Origin: Limimonas halophila
Lineage (GTDB): Bacteria; Pseudomonadota; Alphaproteobacteria; Kiloniellales; Rhodovibrionaceae
DNA length: 64,000 nt
Assembly: GCF_900100655.1 (NCBI RefSeq)
Contig: NZ_FNCE01000002.1
Span: 434,001 to 498,000, forward strand
Direction: 5' to 3'
The notes below the pieces were generated by a model. The model was not told where the DNA came from. It was given only the letters and a program-made list of their open reading frames with translations, and searched no databases. This document shows positions 56,457 to 64,000 of this stretch, piece by piece. The position numbers and the translations under genes were made by a program. Position 1 is the first letter of the stretch. Each line of letters begins with the position of its first letter.

Positions 56457-58709
56457 TCAGCCCTTGTGCAGGACCAGGCGCGGCGCCGCCCGCGTCCGCC
56501 GCAGCGCGCTCCCCCGCCCGGAGAGGCTGGGGTTGGTCATGAAGTAGGTGTGCGCGCTGAAGGCGTCGGGGCCGGCGGCGACGCGCTCCCAGGTGCCGTC
56601 GGGCTGCAGGATCCAGGACTGCGCCTCGTCCTTCAGGTTGGCGATCATGATCTGATCCAGGATCTGCTGGTGGACGGTGGGGTTCTCGATGGGGACCAGC
56701 GTCTCCACCCGCCGGTCGAGGTTGCGCGGCATCCAGTCGGCGGCCGTGATGAAGACCTTGGCGTCCCGCGACGGCAGGCCGGCCCCGTTGCCGAAGCAGG
56801 CGATGCGGCTGTGCTCCAGGAAGCGGCCGACGATGCTCTTCACCTGGATGGTCTCGGACAGCCCCGGCACGCCCGGGCGCAGGCAGCAGATGCCGCGCAC
56901 GATCAACTCCACCTGCACCCCCGCCTGGGAGGCGCGGTAGAGGGTGTCGATCAGCTCGGTATCGACCAGAGCGTTCATCTTCGCCCACACGGCCGCCGGC
57001 CGGCCGGCCTTGGCGTGCTCGATCTCGGCCTCGATCATCTCGATCAGGTTCTTGCGCAGATCGATGGGCGCGACCGAGATCCTGTCCAGCGGCACGGGCT
57101 TGGCGTAGCCGGTCATGTAGTTGAACAGCCGCGCGGCATCCAGGCACAGCGCCGGCTCGGTCGTGAAGTACGACAGGTCGGTGTAGATCTTGGCCGTGAT
57201 CGGGTGGTAGTTGCCCGTGCCGAAGTGGCAGTAGCTGCGCAGCGAGCCGCTCTCCCGGCGCACCACCAGCGACACCTTGGCGTGCGTCTTCAGCGAGATG
57301 AAGCCGTAGACCACCTGCACGCCCGCGCGCTCCAGGCTGCGCGCCCAGCGGATGTTGCGCTCCTCGTCGAAGCGCGCCTTCAGCTCCACCAGCGCGGTGA
57401 CGGCCTTGCCCGCCTCGGCGGCCTCGATCAGCGCGTTCACCACCGGGGAATCGTCGCTGGTGCGGTAGAGCGTCTGCTTGATCGCCAGAACGTTGGGATC
57501 GGCCGCCGCCTGGCGGATGAACTGCACCACCACGTCGAAGGATTCGTAGGGGTGGTGGACCACAATGTCCTTTTGGCGGATGGCGGCGAAGCAGTCCCCG
57601 CCGAAGTCGCGGATGCGCTCGGGAAAGCGCGGGGTGTGCGGGCGGAAGCACAGGTCCGGCCGGTCGTCGACGATGAGCTGCTTGGTGTCCTCCAGCCCGA
57701 TCAGGCCGTCCAGCTCGAAGATGTCTTCGCGGTTCACGTTCAGCTCGCGCACGACGAACGCGCGCAGCTCCTCCGGCATCTCGGCGTTGATGTCGAGCCG
57801 GATCACGGACCCGCGCCGGCGCCGGCGCAGCGCGCTCTCGAAGACGCGAACCAGATCTTCGGCCTCTTCCTCGACCTCGATGTCGCTGTCGCGCAGCACG
57901 CGGAAGTAGCCGCGTGCCATGACCTCCAGCCCAGGGAAGAGCGCGTCCAGGAAGCACTCGATGATGTCTTCCATGCGCACGAAGCGCACGCCGTCGTGCT
58001 TGCCGACCTGTGGCAGGCGAATGAAGCGCTCCAGCTGCGGCGGCATGAGCAGCAGCGCATCCAGGTGCTCGCCGTCCTCGATCCGGCGCAGGTGCATCAC
58101 CATGGCGAAGCCGGCGTTGGGAATGAACGGGAACGGATGCGCCGGATCCACCGCGATGGGCGTGAGCACCGGAAAGATCTGCTCCTTGAAGTGGTGCTCA
58201 AGCCAGTCGTGCTCGGCCGTGCACAGATCGCCGGTCCCCACCACCTCGACGCCGGCGTGGGCCAGCAGGTCCTGCAGCGTCTTCCAGCACGCCTGCTGGC
58301 GCGCCACCAGATCGCCCGCGCGGTCGTTGATGGCGTGAAGCTGCTGCGCCGGACTCAGGCCGTCCGGGCTGGGCGTGGTGACGCCCGCCTGCACCTGCCC
58401 TTTCAGGCCCGCGACGCGGACCATGTAGAACTCGTCCAGGTTCGATCCGGAGATGGAAAGGAAGCGCACGCGTTCCAGCAGCGGGTGGTATTCGTTGTAG
58501 GCTTCCTCGAGCACGCGCTCGTTGAAGTCCAGCCAGGACAGCTCGCGGTTGATGAAACGCTTGGGCGATGTCCCGTCCACCTCGCGCGGCGCGGGGCGGC
58601 TGATCACCGTCGTCGGGGTGGTGTCCGCGTTCTCCGTGACCGCCTCGTCCGTGTCGAGCCCGTGCTCTTCCATGGCCATGACTGGTGTCCCGTTGTCGGC
58701 GTTCCGCAT
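56457..58709 (-). CDS. ppk1: Polyphosphate kinase 1
   Basis: A 750-aa PPK1 that makes polyphosphate from [23 protein letters not shown] opens the N domain; the C domains hold [32 protein letters not shown] and the active His in [15 protein letters not shown]. The start is uncertain: ATGs at 58748, 58724, 58709 and 58679 are in frame, and the AT-rich segment 58722-58752 looks like promoter sequence, so I use 58709. Confidence 0.93.
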   Translation of the reverse strand: MRNADNGTPVMAMEEHGLDTDEAVTENADTTPTTVISRPAPREVDGTSPKRFINRELSWLDFNERVLEEAYNEYHPLLERVRFLSISGSNLDEFYMVRVAGLKGQVQAGVTTPSPDGLSPAQQLHAINDRAGDLVARQQACWKTLQDLLAHAGVEVVGTGDLCTAEHDWLEHHFKEQIFPVLTPIAVDPAHPFPFIPNAGFAMVMHLRRIEDGEHLDALLLMPPQLERFIRLPQVGKHDGVRFVRMEDIIECFLDALFPGLEVMARGYFRVLRDSDIEVEEEAEDLVRVFESALRRRRRGSVIRLDINAEMPEELRAFVVRELNVNREDIFELDGLIGLEDTKQLIVDDRPDLCFRPHTPRFPERIRDFGGDCFAAIRQKDIVVHHPYESFDVVVQFIRQAAADPNVLAIKQTLYRTSDDSPVVNALIEAAEAGKAVTALVELKARFDEERNIRWARSLERAGVQVVYGFISLKTHAKVSLVVRRESGSLRSYCHFGTGNYHPITAKIYTDLSYFTTEPALCLDAARLFNYMTGYAKPVPLDRISVAPIDLRKNLIEMIEAEIEHAKAGRPAAVWAKMNALVDTELIDTLYRASQAGVQVELIVRGICCLRPGVPGLSETIQVKSIVGRFLEHSRIACFGNGAGLPSRDAKVFITAADWMPRNLDRRVETLVPIENPTVHQQILDQIMIANLKDEAQSWILQPDGTWERVAAGPDAFSAHTYFMTNPSLSGRGSALRRTRAAPRLVLHKG

Positions 58710-58745
58710 GCGGCCCGCATGCATGATAGACTGATATGGCTTAAG

Positions 58746-58751
58746 CATAAT
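58746..58751 (+). promoter_or_regulatory. Candidate -10 element for the SixA-like gene
   Basis: CATAAT differs from TATAAT at one base, in the AT-rich ppk1/sixA divergent gap, 66 nt before the GTG start. No good -35 is seen. Confidence 0.3.
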
Positions 58752-58817
58752 GACACGTCCGCGCCGCGTTCGAGCGCGCGTTCACCACGAGATCACATGC
58801 GCCGTGGAGGGCAAAGC

Positions 58818-59360
58818 GTGAAGACCCTCTATCTCCTTCGCCATGCCAAATCCGCCTGGGACGACCCCGCCCTGACGGATCACGAACGCCCGCTCGCGCC
58901 GCGCGGCGAGGACGCAGCCCCGCGCGTGGGCCGGACCCTGCGCGACATGGGGGCCGCCCCGGACCGCGTGCTGTGCTCCAGCGCCCGGCGCGCGCGCCAG
59001 ACCTGGGCGCTGATCGCGCCGGAGCTGGACCACGACGCGCCCGTGGAGGTGCGCGACGACCTCTACGACGCCGACGCCACCGACCTGCTGGATGCGATTC
59101 ACGCCGTTCCGGCAGCGGTCGAGCAGCTGATCGTCGTGGGACACAATCCCTCGATGGAGCGGCTTGCGGAGGCCCTGGCCGGCGACGGCAACGCCGCCGC
59201 CCTGCAGGAGCTGCACGCCAAGTACCCCACCGGCGCCGTCGCCGAGCTGCGTTTCGATCTGGAGTCCTGGGACGGGATCGAATCCGGGCGCGGCCACCTG
59301 ACCCGCTTTCACAAGCCCAAGAAGCTGCCCGACCCCGAGCCGGACGACGGCCCCGGGTGA
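58818..59360 (+). CDS. SixA-like phosphohistidine phosphatase (histidine phosphatase family)
   Basis: A 180-aa histidine-phosphatase protein. The catalytic motif is LLRHAKSAW at residues 6-14, with CSSARRARQTW (about 54-64) and VVGHNPSMERLAE (about 103-115, second catalytic His). SixA removes phosphate from His of phosphorelay or PTS-type proteins. Starts at GTG with GGAGGG 7 nt before it. It diverges from ppk1 and converges with the CYTH-CHAD gene. Confidence 0.9.
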   Translation: MKTLYLLRHAKSAWDDPALTDHERPLAPRGEDAAPRVGRTLRDMGAAPDRVLCSSARRARQTWALIAPELDHDAPVEVRDDLYDADATDLLDAIHAVPAAVEQLIVVGHNPSMERLAEALAGDGNAAALQELHAKYPTGAVAELRFDLESWDGIESGRGHLTRFHKPKKLPDPEPDDGPG

Positions 59361-59369
59361 TCCGGTTCT

Positions 59370-60941
59370 TCAGGCCTTCGCCGGCTTCTTGCGCCAGAAC
59401 TTCGGGGCATCCGCCACGGCCGCCCAGGCCGCGCCGAGTTGGCGCGTGTCGCGGTCCACCTGGGCCGCAAGCCAGCCGCGCACCGCCGCCGTCGCCGCGT
59501 CCGCCGTGCGGAGCCCGTCCTCGCTCGCCGCCGCGAGGCGGGGATGGGCCTCGGCCAGCAGGCGTTCGGCGGTGGCGGCGTCGTTGAGCGAGCCCAGCGT
59601 TTCCTGCAGCGCCTCCACGCGGTTCAGGCAGGGCTCGGTGTGTTTGGCGCGGAACAGCGAGGCGAAGGCTTCGCCGGTATAGCGCAGCTTCTTGCCGCGG
59701 ATGCGCAAGCGGTGCAGCTTGGCCGCGTCCAGCCGATCGTGCTTCCGGCCCAGCTTGCGCAGCTTCTTCCAGCGCGTGTCGAGGGTTTCGCGCGCGTAGG
59801 CCGTCACGTCCGCCGCCCCGACGTCGTTGCCGCGTGCGGCCGGCCGCCACGCGCCGGTGCCCAACCACGCTTCCAGCGCCAGCAGCGTGCCCGTCGCCCG
59901 TCCCGTGGCGACCGCGGCCCGCGCCCGTGCATAGGCTTCGCCGCGCAGCGTTTCCGCCGTGGCCGCGAACTCGTCGAGCGCGCCGTTCGCCGAAACGTGC
60001 GCGCGCAGCGGCGCCAGGGTTTCCGCGATGAAGACGTCCCATTCGCGCGCGGGGCCGAGTTCCTGCTGGAACCAGCGCAGTTCGGACCGCAGCCAGGCGT
60101 AACGCCCCGGATCGATGGCGGGCTCGAAGGCGTCCAGCATGGCGCGCAGCCGGCGCAGGCCGACGCGCAGCTTGTGCACGCCCTCGGGGTCGTCCCCGGC
60201 GACCACCGCCTCGATGTTGGCGCGGATCTGGTGCAGGCAGGCGGCGGCATGGCGCTCGAACGCCTCGGCGACCGTCATGCCGGGCGTGAGCGCGGGCTTG
60301 GGCGCCTTCACCGGCGCCGGAACGTCTCCCGTGAAGAGGTCGTAGCCGCGCGCGGCCTTGCTGCGGGTCTGCAAGCGCGCGTCCACATGCCCGGTCAGCA
60401 TGCGCGCGGCCTGGTGCAGCGCGTCCGGCGCCCCGGCCTTGAGCTCGAACTCGACCTCGCTGAGCGGCACCGTGGCCCCGTTCGCGGCCACCTCGCCCTG
60501 GTCGAGCGCCAGCTCGATCGTGCCGCCGCGCACCGCGAGCGGGATTTCGGTGCGCTCGATCGTCGTGGTGAAGACCGGCCGCAGGGCCGCGCCGACGCCA
60601 TCCGCCGCGAAAAAGCCGCGCAGATCGGCGTCGAGGTGCGAAAGATCCGGAACCGGCTCGCTCAGCCGCGTTTCCGCCTCGCGCATGTGCTGCAGGCCGC
60701 CGTGCTTCCCTTTCGCCGCCGCCGGCGCCTTCAGCGTCTGCACGTAGCCGTCGCCGTCGTGGCGGATGCGCAGCGCCATGCCGCTGCGGCGCAGCGCCAG
60801 ATCGGGCGTGTCGTAGTAGGTGCTGATCAGGTGGCGGGATCGCGCCTCGCCGCAGCGCAGCCCGCGGATCAGCCCGAGATGCGGCACGCGCGCGGCGTCC
60901 GCCGGCGTCAGGGCCAGTTTGAGTTCGAGTTCGTCCGTCAT
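59370..60941 (-). CDS. CYTH-CHAD domain protein
   Basis: A 523-aa protein. The N-terminal CYTH triphosphate-tunnel domain begins MTDELELKLAL (ExExK signature) and runs to about residue 210. The C-terminal CHAD domain (about 225-510) is all-helical with conserved His in DPEGVHKLRVGLRRLRAML and HRLRIRGKKLRYTGEAF, the kind that binds polyphosphate granules. CYTH proteins hydrolyse triphosphate compounds. Being next to ppk1 and ppx supports a polyphosphate role. ATG at 60941 starts the CYTH motif. Confidence 0.92.
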   Translation of the reverse strand: MTDELELKLALTPADAARVPHLGLIRGLRCGEARSRHLISTYYDTPDLALRRSGMALRIRHDGDGYVQTLKAPAAAKGKHGGLQHMREAETRLSEPVPDLSHLDADLRGFFAADGVGAALRPVFTTTIERTEIPLAVRGGTIELALDQGEVAANGATVPLSEVEFELKAGAPDALHQAARMLTGHVDARLQTRSKAARGYDLFTGDVPAPVKAPKPALTPGMTVAEAFERHAAACLHQIRANIEAVVAGDDPEGVHKLRVGLRRLRAMLDAFEPAIDPGRYAWLRSELRWFQQELGPAREWDVFIAETLAPLRAHVSANGALDEFAATAETLRGEAYARARAAVATGRATGTLLALEAWLGTGAWRPAARGNDVGAADVTAYARETLDTRWKKLRKLGRKHDRLDAAKLHRLRIRGKKLRYTGEAFASLFRAKHTEPCLNRVEALQETLGSLNDAATAERLLAEAHPRLAAASEDGLRTADAATAAVRGWLAAQVDRDTRQLGAAWAAVADAPKFWRKKPAKA

Positions 60942-61002
60942 ACCGATGAAACAGCGCGAGCCGGGTGCGTCTGTCAATCGCGGAATCGTGCCGCCTCCGC
61001 GG

Positions 61003-61746
61003 TCAGCCGGACGTGGGCTCACCCGGCTCGACGTGCCCCGTGGCATCCCCTTCACGGGCCAGGACGTCGCGCGCCAGCGGCACGGTGATCTCGCGCTTGG
61101 CCGCCAGGGAGGCATGGTCGAGCGCGGCGACGATGCGCCGGGCCGCGGCGAAGGAGCGTTCCATGCGCGGCAGCAGAAAGCGCACCACCTCCGGCGGCAC
61201 CTTGAGCTGGCGGTCCGCGAACAGCTTCACCAGCACGGCGGCGATCAACTGGTCGTCCGGCGGGCCCAGGTCGGCGACGGCCGCCGCGGCCAGGCGCGAG
61301 GCCAGGTCCGGCAGCGCCACGGGCCAGCGGCTCGGGTGCTCGCGGGCTGTGATCAGCAGATGGCCGCCCGCCTCACGCATGTGGTTGACCAGGTGCAGGA
61401 GTTGGCGCTCCAGGCGCTCGCCGTGGTCGCCGGCCGTGAAGAGCGCGTCAGCGTCGTCGAGCACGGCCGCGGTCGCGTCGCCCAGCAGCTCGGCCGGGGC
61501 GGTGCCTTCCGCGAGCGCCGCGCCGTCCAGCGCCACGGCGCCGGACATGCGCTGCCAAACGGCCGCGAGGTGCGTCTTGCCGCTGCCCGCCGGGCCGGTG
61601 AGCACCAACACCGAGCCGGGCCACTCCGGCCAGCGGTCGAGCCACGCCACCGCCACCTCGTTCGCCGGCGCGACCAGGAAATCCGCGCGCCCAAGCGCCG
61701 GCCGGTGCGGCAGGTCCAGCGGCAGTTGACGGCCGTTTTCGCTCAC
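61003..61746 (-). CDS. hdaA: DnaA-related regulator of replication initiation, HdaA
   Basis: A 247-aa AAA+ protein. The N-terminus carries QLPLDLPHR (residues 6-14), a beta-clamp binding motif as in Hda; Walker A is GPAGSGKTHLAAVW (about 49-62) and Walker B VLDDADAL (about 95-102). It lacks the DnaA DNA-binding domain. Hda/HdaA with the sliding clamp stimulates ATP hydrolysis by DnaA to prevent over-initiation. The GTG start overlaps the permease stop by 4 nt. Confidence 0.92.
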   Translation of the reverse strand: MSENGRQLPLDLPHRPALGRADFLVAPANEVAVAWLDRWPEWPGSVLVLTGPAGSGKTHLAAVWQRMSGAVALDGAALAEGTAPAELLGDATAAVLDDADALFTAGDHGERLERQLLHLVNHMREAGGHLLITAREHPSRWPVALPDLASRLAAAAVADLGPPDDQLIAAVLVKLFADRQLKVPPEVVRFLLPRMERSFAAARRIVAALDHASLAAKREITVPLARDVLAREGDATGHVEPGEPTSG

Positions 61747-62831
61747 GTCTCGGAGTCCACCGCTTGCTGGGTCTGGCGGGCCTCGGGCTCCAGCACCTTG
61801 GTGCGGTACTGCTGGACGGCGAAGCGCACGCCCACACCGATCACGGCCGCGCCCGGCACGGCAATCAACACGCCCACGAGGCCGAACAAAACGCCCCCCG
61901 CCATGACCGCGAAGATGACCCACACCGGGTGCAGGCCCACGCGCTCACCAACCAGCAGCGGGTGCAGCACGTTGCCTTCCAGGAACTGCCCCGCGAAGTA
62001 GATGACCGCGATCACCGCCACCATCAGGTAGCTGTCGAACTGCGCCAGCGCCATGCCCACCGAGGCCAGCAACCCCACGAACGCGCCCAGGAAGGGCACG
62101 AAGGAGATGAGCCCCGAAACCAGCCCGATCACGAGCCCGAACTTCAGCCCGGCGGCCGTCAGCCCGATGGCATAGAAGGCGCCCAGCACCAGGCACACGG
62201 TTCCGACCCCGCGCACGAAGCCGGCCAGCTTGCGGTCGACTTCGCGCAGCTGTTCCCGGATCGTGTCGGCATAGGCCGGCGGCAGCAGGGAATCCGCCTC
62301 CCCCATCAGCACATCCCAGTCGCGCAGCAGGTAGAAGGCGACAATGGGTGTGATGAGCAGCAGCGAGAGCACGTGGAACAGCGCGAAGCCGCCGGTGACG
62401 ACATTGCGAACGATCCCCGTGACCCATTTCGTCAGGCGCTCCTGAGAACCGGTGAGGAACTGCTGGATCTGGTCGAGCACGAAGGGATCGAGCTGCGCCT
62501 CCATGAGCTGCGACAGCTCCACGACGCGCGCGCGCAGTTGCTCGAAGTAGGACGGCAGCTGACGGAAGAGCTGCGTCACCTCCCCGGCCACGAGCGGCAC
62601 GATCAGCCCAAGGACCAGCCCCACCAGGACGATGAAGAGCAGCGTCACCACGGAGGTCGCCAGCGTGCGCGACAGCCCGACGGCCTGCAGCCGGTCGCAC
62701 ACCGGGTCCAGGAAGTAGGCCACCGCCATGCCGATGACGAAGGGCGGCAGGATGCTTTGAAACGCCCAGATCAGGGCGAAGAAGAAAAGCAGCGCGGCGC
62801 CGACCCAGATGAGCTGGCGCGGCGGGGTCAT
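61743..62831 (-). CDS. AI-2E family (PerM-like) transporter
   Basis: A 362-aa membrane protein with about seven helices: two near the N-terminus (residues 10-35), one near 60-85, then a soluble helical stretch (90-145) and the C-terminal helices with LISFVPFLGAFVGLL and PLLVGERVGLHPVWVIFAVM, the family signature. Substrates range from signals to ions. It overlaps the genes on both sides by 4 nt, in an operon with hdaA. Confidence 0.9.
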   Translation of the reverse strand: MTPPRQLIWVGAALLFFFALIWAFQSILPPFVIGMAVAYFLDPVCDRLQAVGLSRTLATSVVTLLFIVLVGLVLGLIVPLVAGEVTQLFRQLPSYFEQLRARVVELSQLMEAQLDPFVLDQIQQFLTGSQERLTKWVTGIVRNVVTGGFALFHVLSLLLITPIVAFYLLRDWDVLMGEADSLLPPAYADTIREQLREVDRKLAGFVRGVGTVCLVLGAFYAIGLTAAGLKFGLVIGLVSGLISFVPFLGAFVGLLASVGMALAQFDSYLMVAVIAVIYFAGQFLEGNVLHPLLVGERVGLHPVWVIFAVMAGGVLFGLVGVLIAVPGAAVIGVGVRFAVQQYRTKVLEPEARQTQQAVDSET

Positions 62832-63391
62832 CCGGCCTCCTCGTGCTCATGCGCCAGGACCCGGCGGCTCCACCCCCACACGTACGCGGCCCCGGAGGCG
62901 ACGGTGGTGGCCGCGACCACGTAGAGCATCGTTTCGGTGACGACCGGCACGCCGATGCCGGGGCCGAGCTGCGCCAGCACCAGCCCCGCGAACACGATCT
63001 GCGCGCCCGTGTTGAGCTTGCTGATCGGCAGCGGTTCCATGGTCAGGCTGTGCGTCAGCGCGTGGTACACGGCGGCCCCCAGCACGATCAGGACGTCCCG
63101 GAACACCACGAGGATCACCAGCCACAGCGGGATCGCCCCGGTGTGGCCGAGCGTGACGTAGACCGCGACCATCAGGCCCTTGTCCGCGATCGGGTCGAGG
63201 AAGGCCCCCAGCCGCGAGGCCGCGTTCAGCCGTTTGGCCAGGATGCCGTCCAGCGCGTCCGACAGCCCGGCGGCCACGAAGACCCAGAACGCATGGGCGT
63301 ACATCCCCACAAGGAGAACGTACACCATCACAGGAACAGCGAGCACACGCGCGAACGTCAACACCATGGGCAGGGCGGCGCGCCGCGGCAT
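62828..63391 (-). CDS. CDP-alcohol phosphatidyltransferase family protein
   Basis: A 187-aa membrane enzyme. The CDP-alcohol motif is seen as SDALDGILAKRLNAASRLGA-FLDPIADK (about residues 44-71), the DG-x2-A[RK]-x8-G-x3-D-x3-D pattern. About five helices. It transfers a phosphatidyl group from CDP-diacylglycerol, PgsA-like; the alcohol acceptor (glycerol-3-P or other) is not told by sequence. Coupled to the AI-2E gene by an ATGA overlap. Confidence 0.9.
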   Translation of the reverse strand: MPRRAALPMVLTFARVLAVPVMVYVLLVGMYAHAFWVFVAAGLSDALDGILAKRLNAASRLGAFLDPIADKGLMVAVYVTLGHTGAIPLWLVILVVFRDVLIVLGAAVYHALTHSLTMEPLPISKLNTGAQIVFAGLVLAQLGPGIGVPVVTETMLYVVAATTVASGAAYVWGWSRRVLAHEHEEAG

Positions 63392-63396
63392 GCGCC

Positions 63397-64000
63397 TCAG
63401 CCCCCGGCGGCGGGCGTGCCGTCCCCGATCGCGGGCTCGGCGACCGCGCCCGCCGGCCGCAGCACGGACAGCCCGTCTGTTTCGGCGGCCGGCGTCAGTT
63501 GCAGGCCGTTCTGGCTCAACGCCACGCCGAGTTGGTCCCGGTCGCCGAAGTACACCAAGCGTACGTCTGCCCCGGTTCGGGCCATCCTTTCCACCTGAAC
63601 CCGCGCGACCACGGGCACGTCCGCGAGCCGGCGGCGCACCCGCACCCAGTCGTCGAGGCCGCTCAACGGCACATGGACAGAGGTGGTGCGGCGCTGGTCG
63701 AATTGGAGGAGGTTGGCGCGCTTCCAGCGGTCCTGAACGCGTCGCGCCACACGGTCGGCGGCGCGGTCGAACAGGGCCTCGCGCGATTCGCCCTCGCGCT
63801 GGTTTACGGTGAAGGCGAAGCTCTCGGGCCGCCCGTCGCCCGGAATCAGGGTGTTGGCGGTGCGCACCGCCGCCGTGCCGGCCTCGGGCTCGCCCGCGAT
63901 CACGGCGCGCGTGACCAGCGTCTTGGCGGCGTCGTAACGCTCGGCGATCGCGCGCACGGGCTCACCCGCGTGGGTCAACGCCTCCTCGGCGGAAATGGCC
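63397..64000 (-). CDS. DUF2066 family protein (5' end beyond window)
   Basis: The last 201 codons of a gene whose 5' end is past the right edge; the frame is open to 64000. The visible part has AEEALTHAGEPVRAIAERYD, TLVTRAVIAGEP and a repeated beta-alpha-like segment ending ...DQLGVALSQNGLQL, which I associate with DUF2066 proteins encoded upstream of hdaA/permease operons in alphaproteobacteria. These are usually exported; the signal peptide would lie outside. 5 nt before the phosphatidyltransferase gene. Confidence 0.7.
   Translation of the reverse strand, partial: AISAEEALTHAGEPVRAIAERYDAAKTLVTRAVIAGEPEAGTAAVRTANTLIPGDGRPESFAFTVNQREGESREALFDRAADRVARRVQDRWKRANLLQFDQRRTTSVHVPLSGLDDWVRVRRRLADVPVVARVQVERMARTGADVRLVYFGDRDQLGVALSQNGLQLTPAAETDGLSVLRPAGAVAEPAIGDGTPAAGG

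Noticed and set aside
54573-59360. A 1595-codon plus-strand open frame ending in the SixA-like protein
   Set aside because: Only the part from the GTG at 58818 is a gene. The rest is antisense to the sugar kinase, ppx and ppk1 genes.

Overview
This is a high-GC window with the gene content of an alphaproteobacterium, most likely a member of the Rhodospirillales. The lineage pointers are PleD/DivK cell-cycle signalling, an HdaA-type DnaA regulator, a Fur-family regulator, the GatCAB amidotransferase, the pyrB-pyrC-plsY-dprA-topA-rnr gene order, and a hopanoid (hpn) island. I do not assign a genus. Nearly every base is coding, and operons are tight, with many 4-nt ATGA or GTGA overlaps.

Left part (1-15 kb): a hopanoid lipid island. 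On the minus strand lie hpnH, dxs, hpnN, hpnB, shc and the start of hpnG; hpnM is on the plus strand between dxs and hpnN. Together they cover isoprenoid supply (Dxs), squalene cyclisation (Shc), side-chain building (HpnH, HpnG, HpnB) and lipid movement (HpnN, HpnM). Divergent from hpnH is a translationally coupled pair: a sulfotransferase and an HpnA-like NAD-dependent epimerase. They are followed by a soluble PAS chemotaxis receptor, a small DoxX-like membrane protein, and a Tat-exported L,D-transpeptidase with a LysM domain.

Middle part (15-43 kb): tRNA-Ser(GCU), a Cys/Met-metabolism PLP enzyme, a YfcG-like GST, fur with a small overlapping Cys-rich gene, gatCAB, and an MNT/HEPN toxin-antitoxin pair. 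Then come ruvX, an AEC transporter, a CoA-transferase, pyrB, a metal-ligand-less pyrC, plsY, a DUF559 gene bracketed by palindromes, dprA, topA, rnr, a C-terminal processing protease, rpmG, pleD-divK, and dinB with an N-terminal Cys4 motif.

Right part (42-64 kb): a serine-cycle block (serine-glyoxylate aminotransferase, mtkA, mtkB, hydroxypyruvate reductase) divergent from a LuxR-type regulator whose receiver lacks its phospho-Asp. Next are an agmatine deiminase homologue with His in place of the catalytic Cys, aspS, rnd, pgi plus a PfkB sugar kinase, and a polyphosphate group (ppk, ppx, SixA-like phosphatase, CYTH-CHAD). The window ends with an hdaA, AI-2E permease, CDP-alcohol phosphatidyltransferase and DUF2066 operon cut by the window edge.

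The signals I find least explained are: a dispersed element 3' of gatB and of rnr whose two copies differ mostly at synonymous third positions; a 40-bp inverted repeat pair about 5 kb apart; the palindromes around the DUF559 gene; the pseudo-receiver regulator at the serine-cycle genes; and the Cys-to-His agmatine deiminase homologue.
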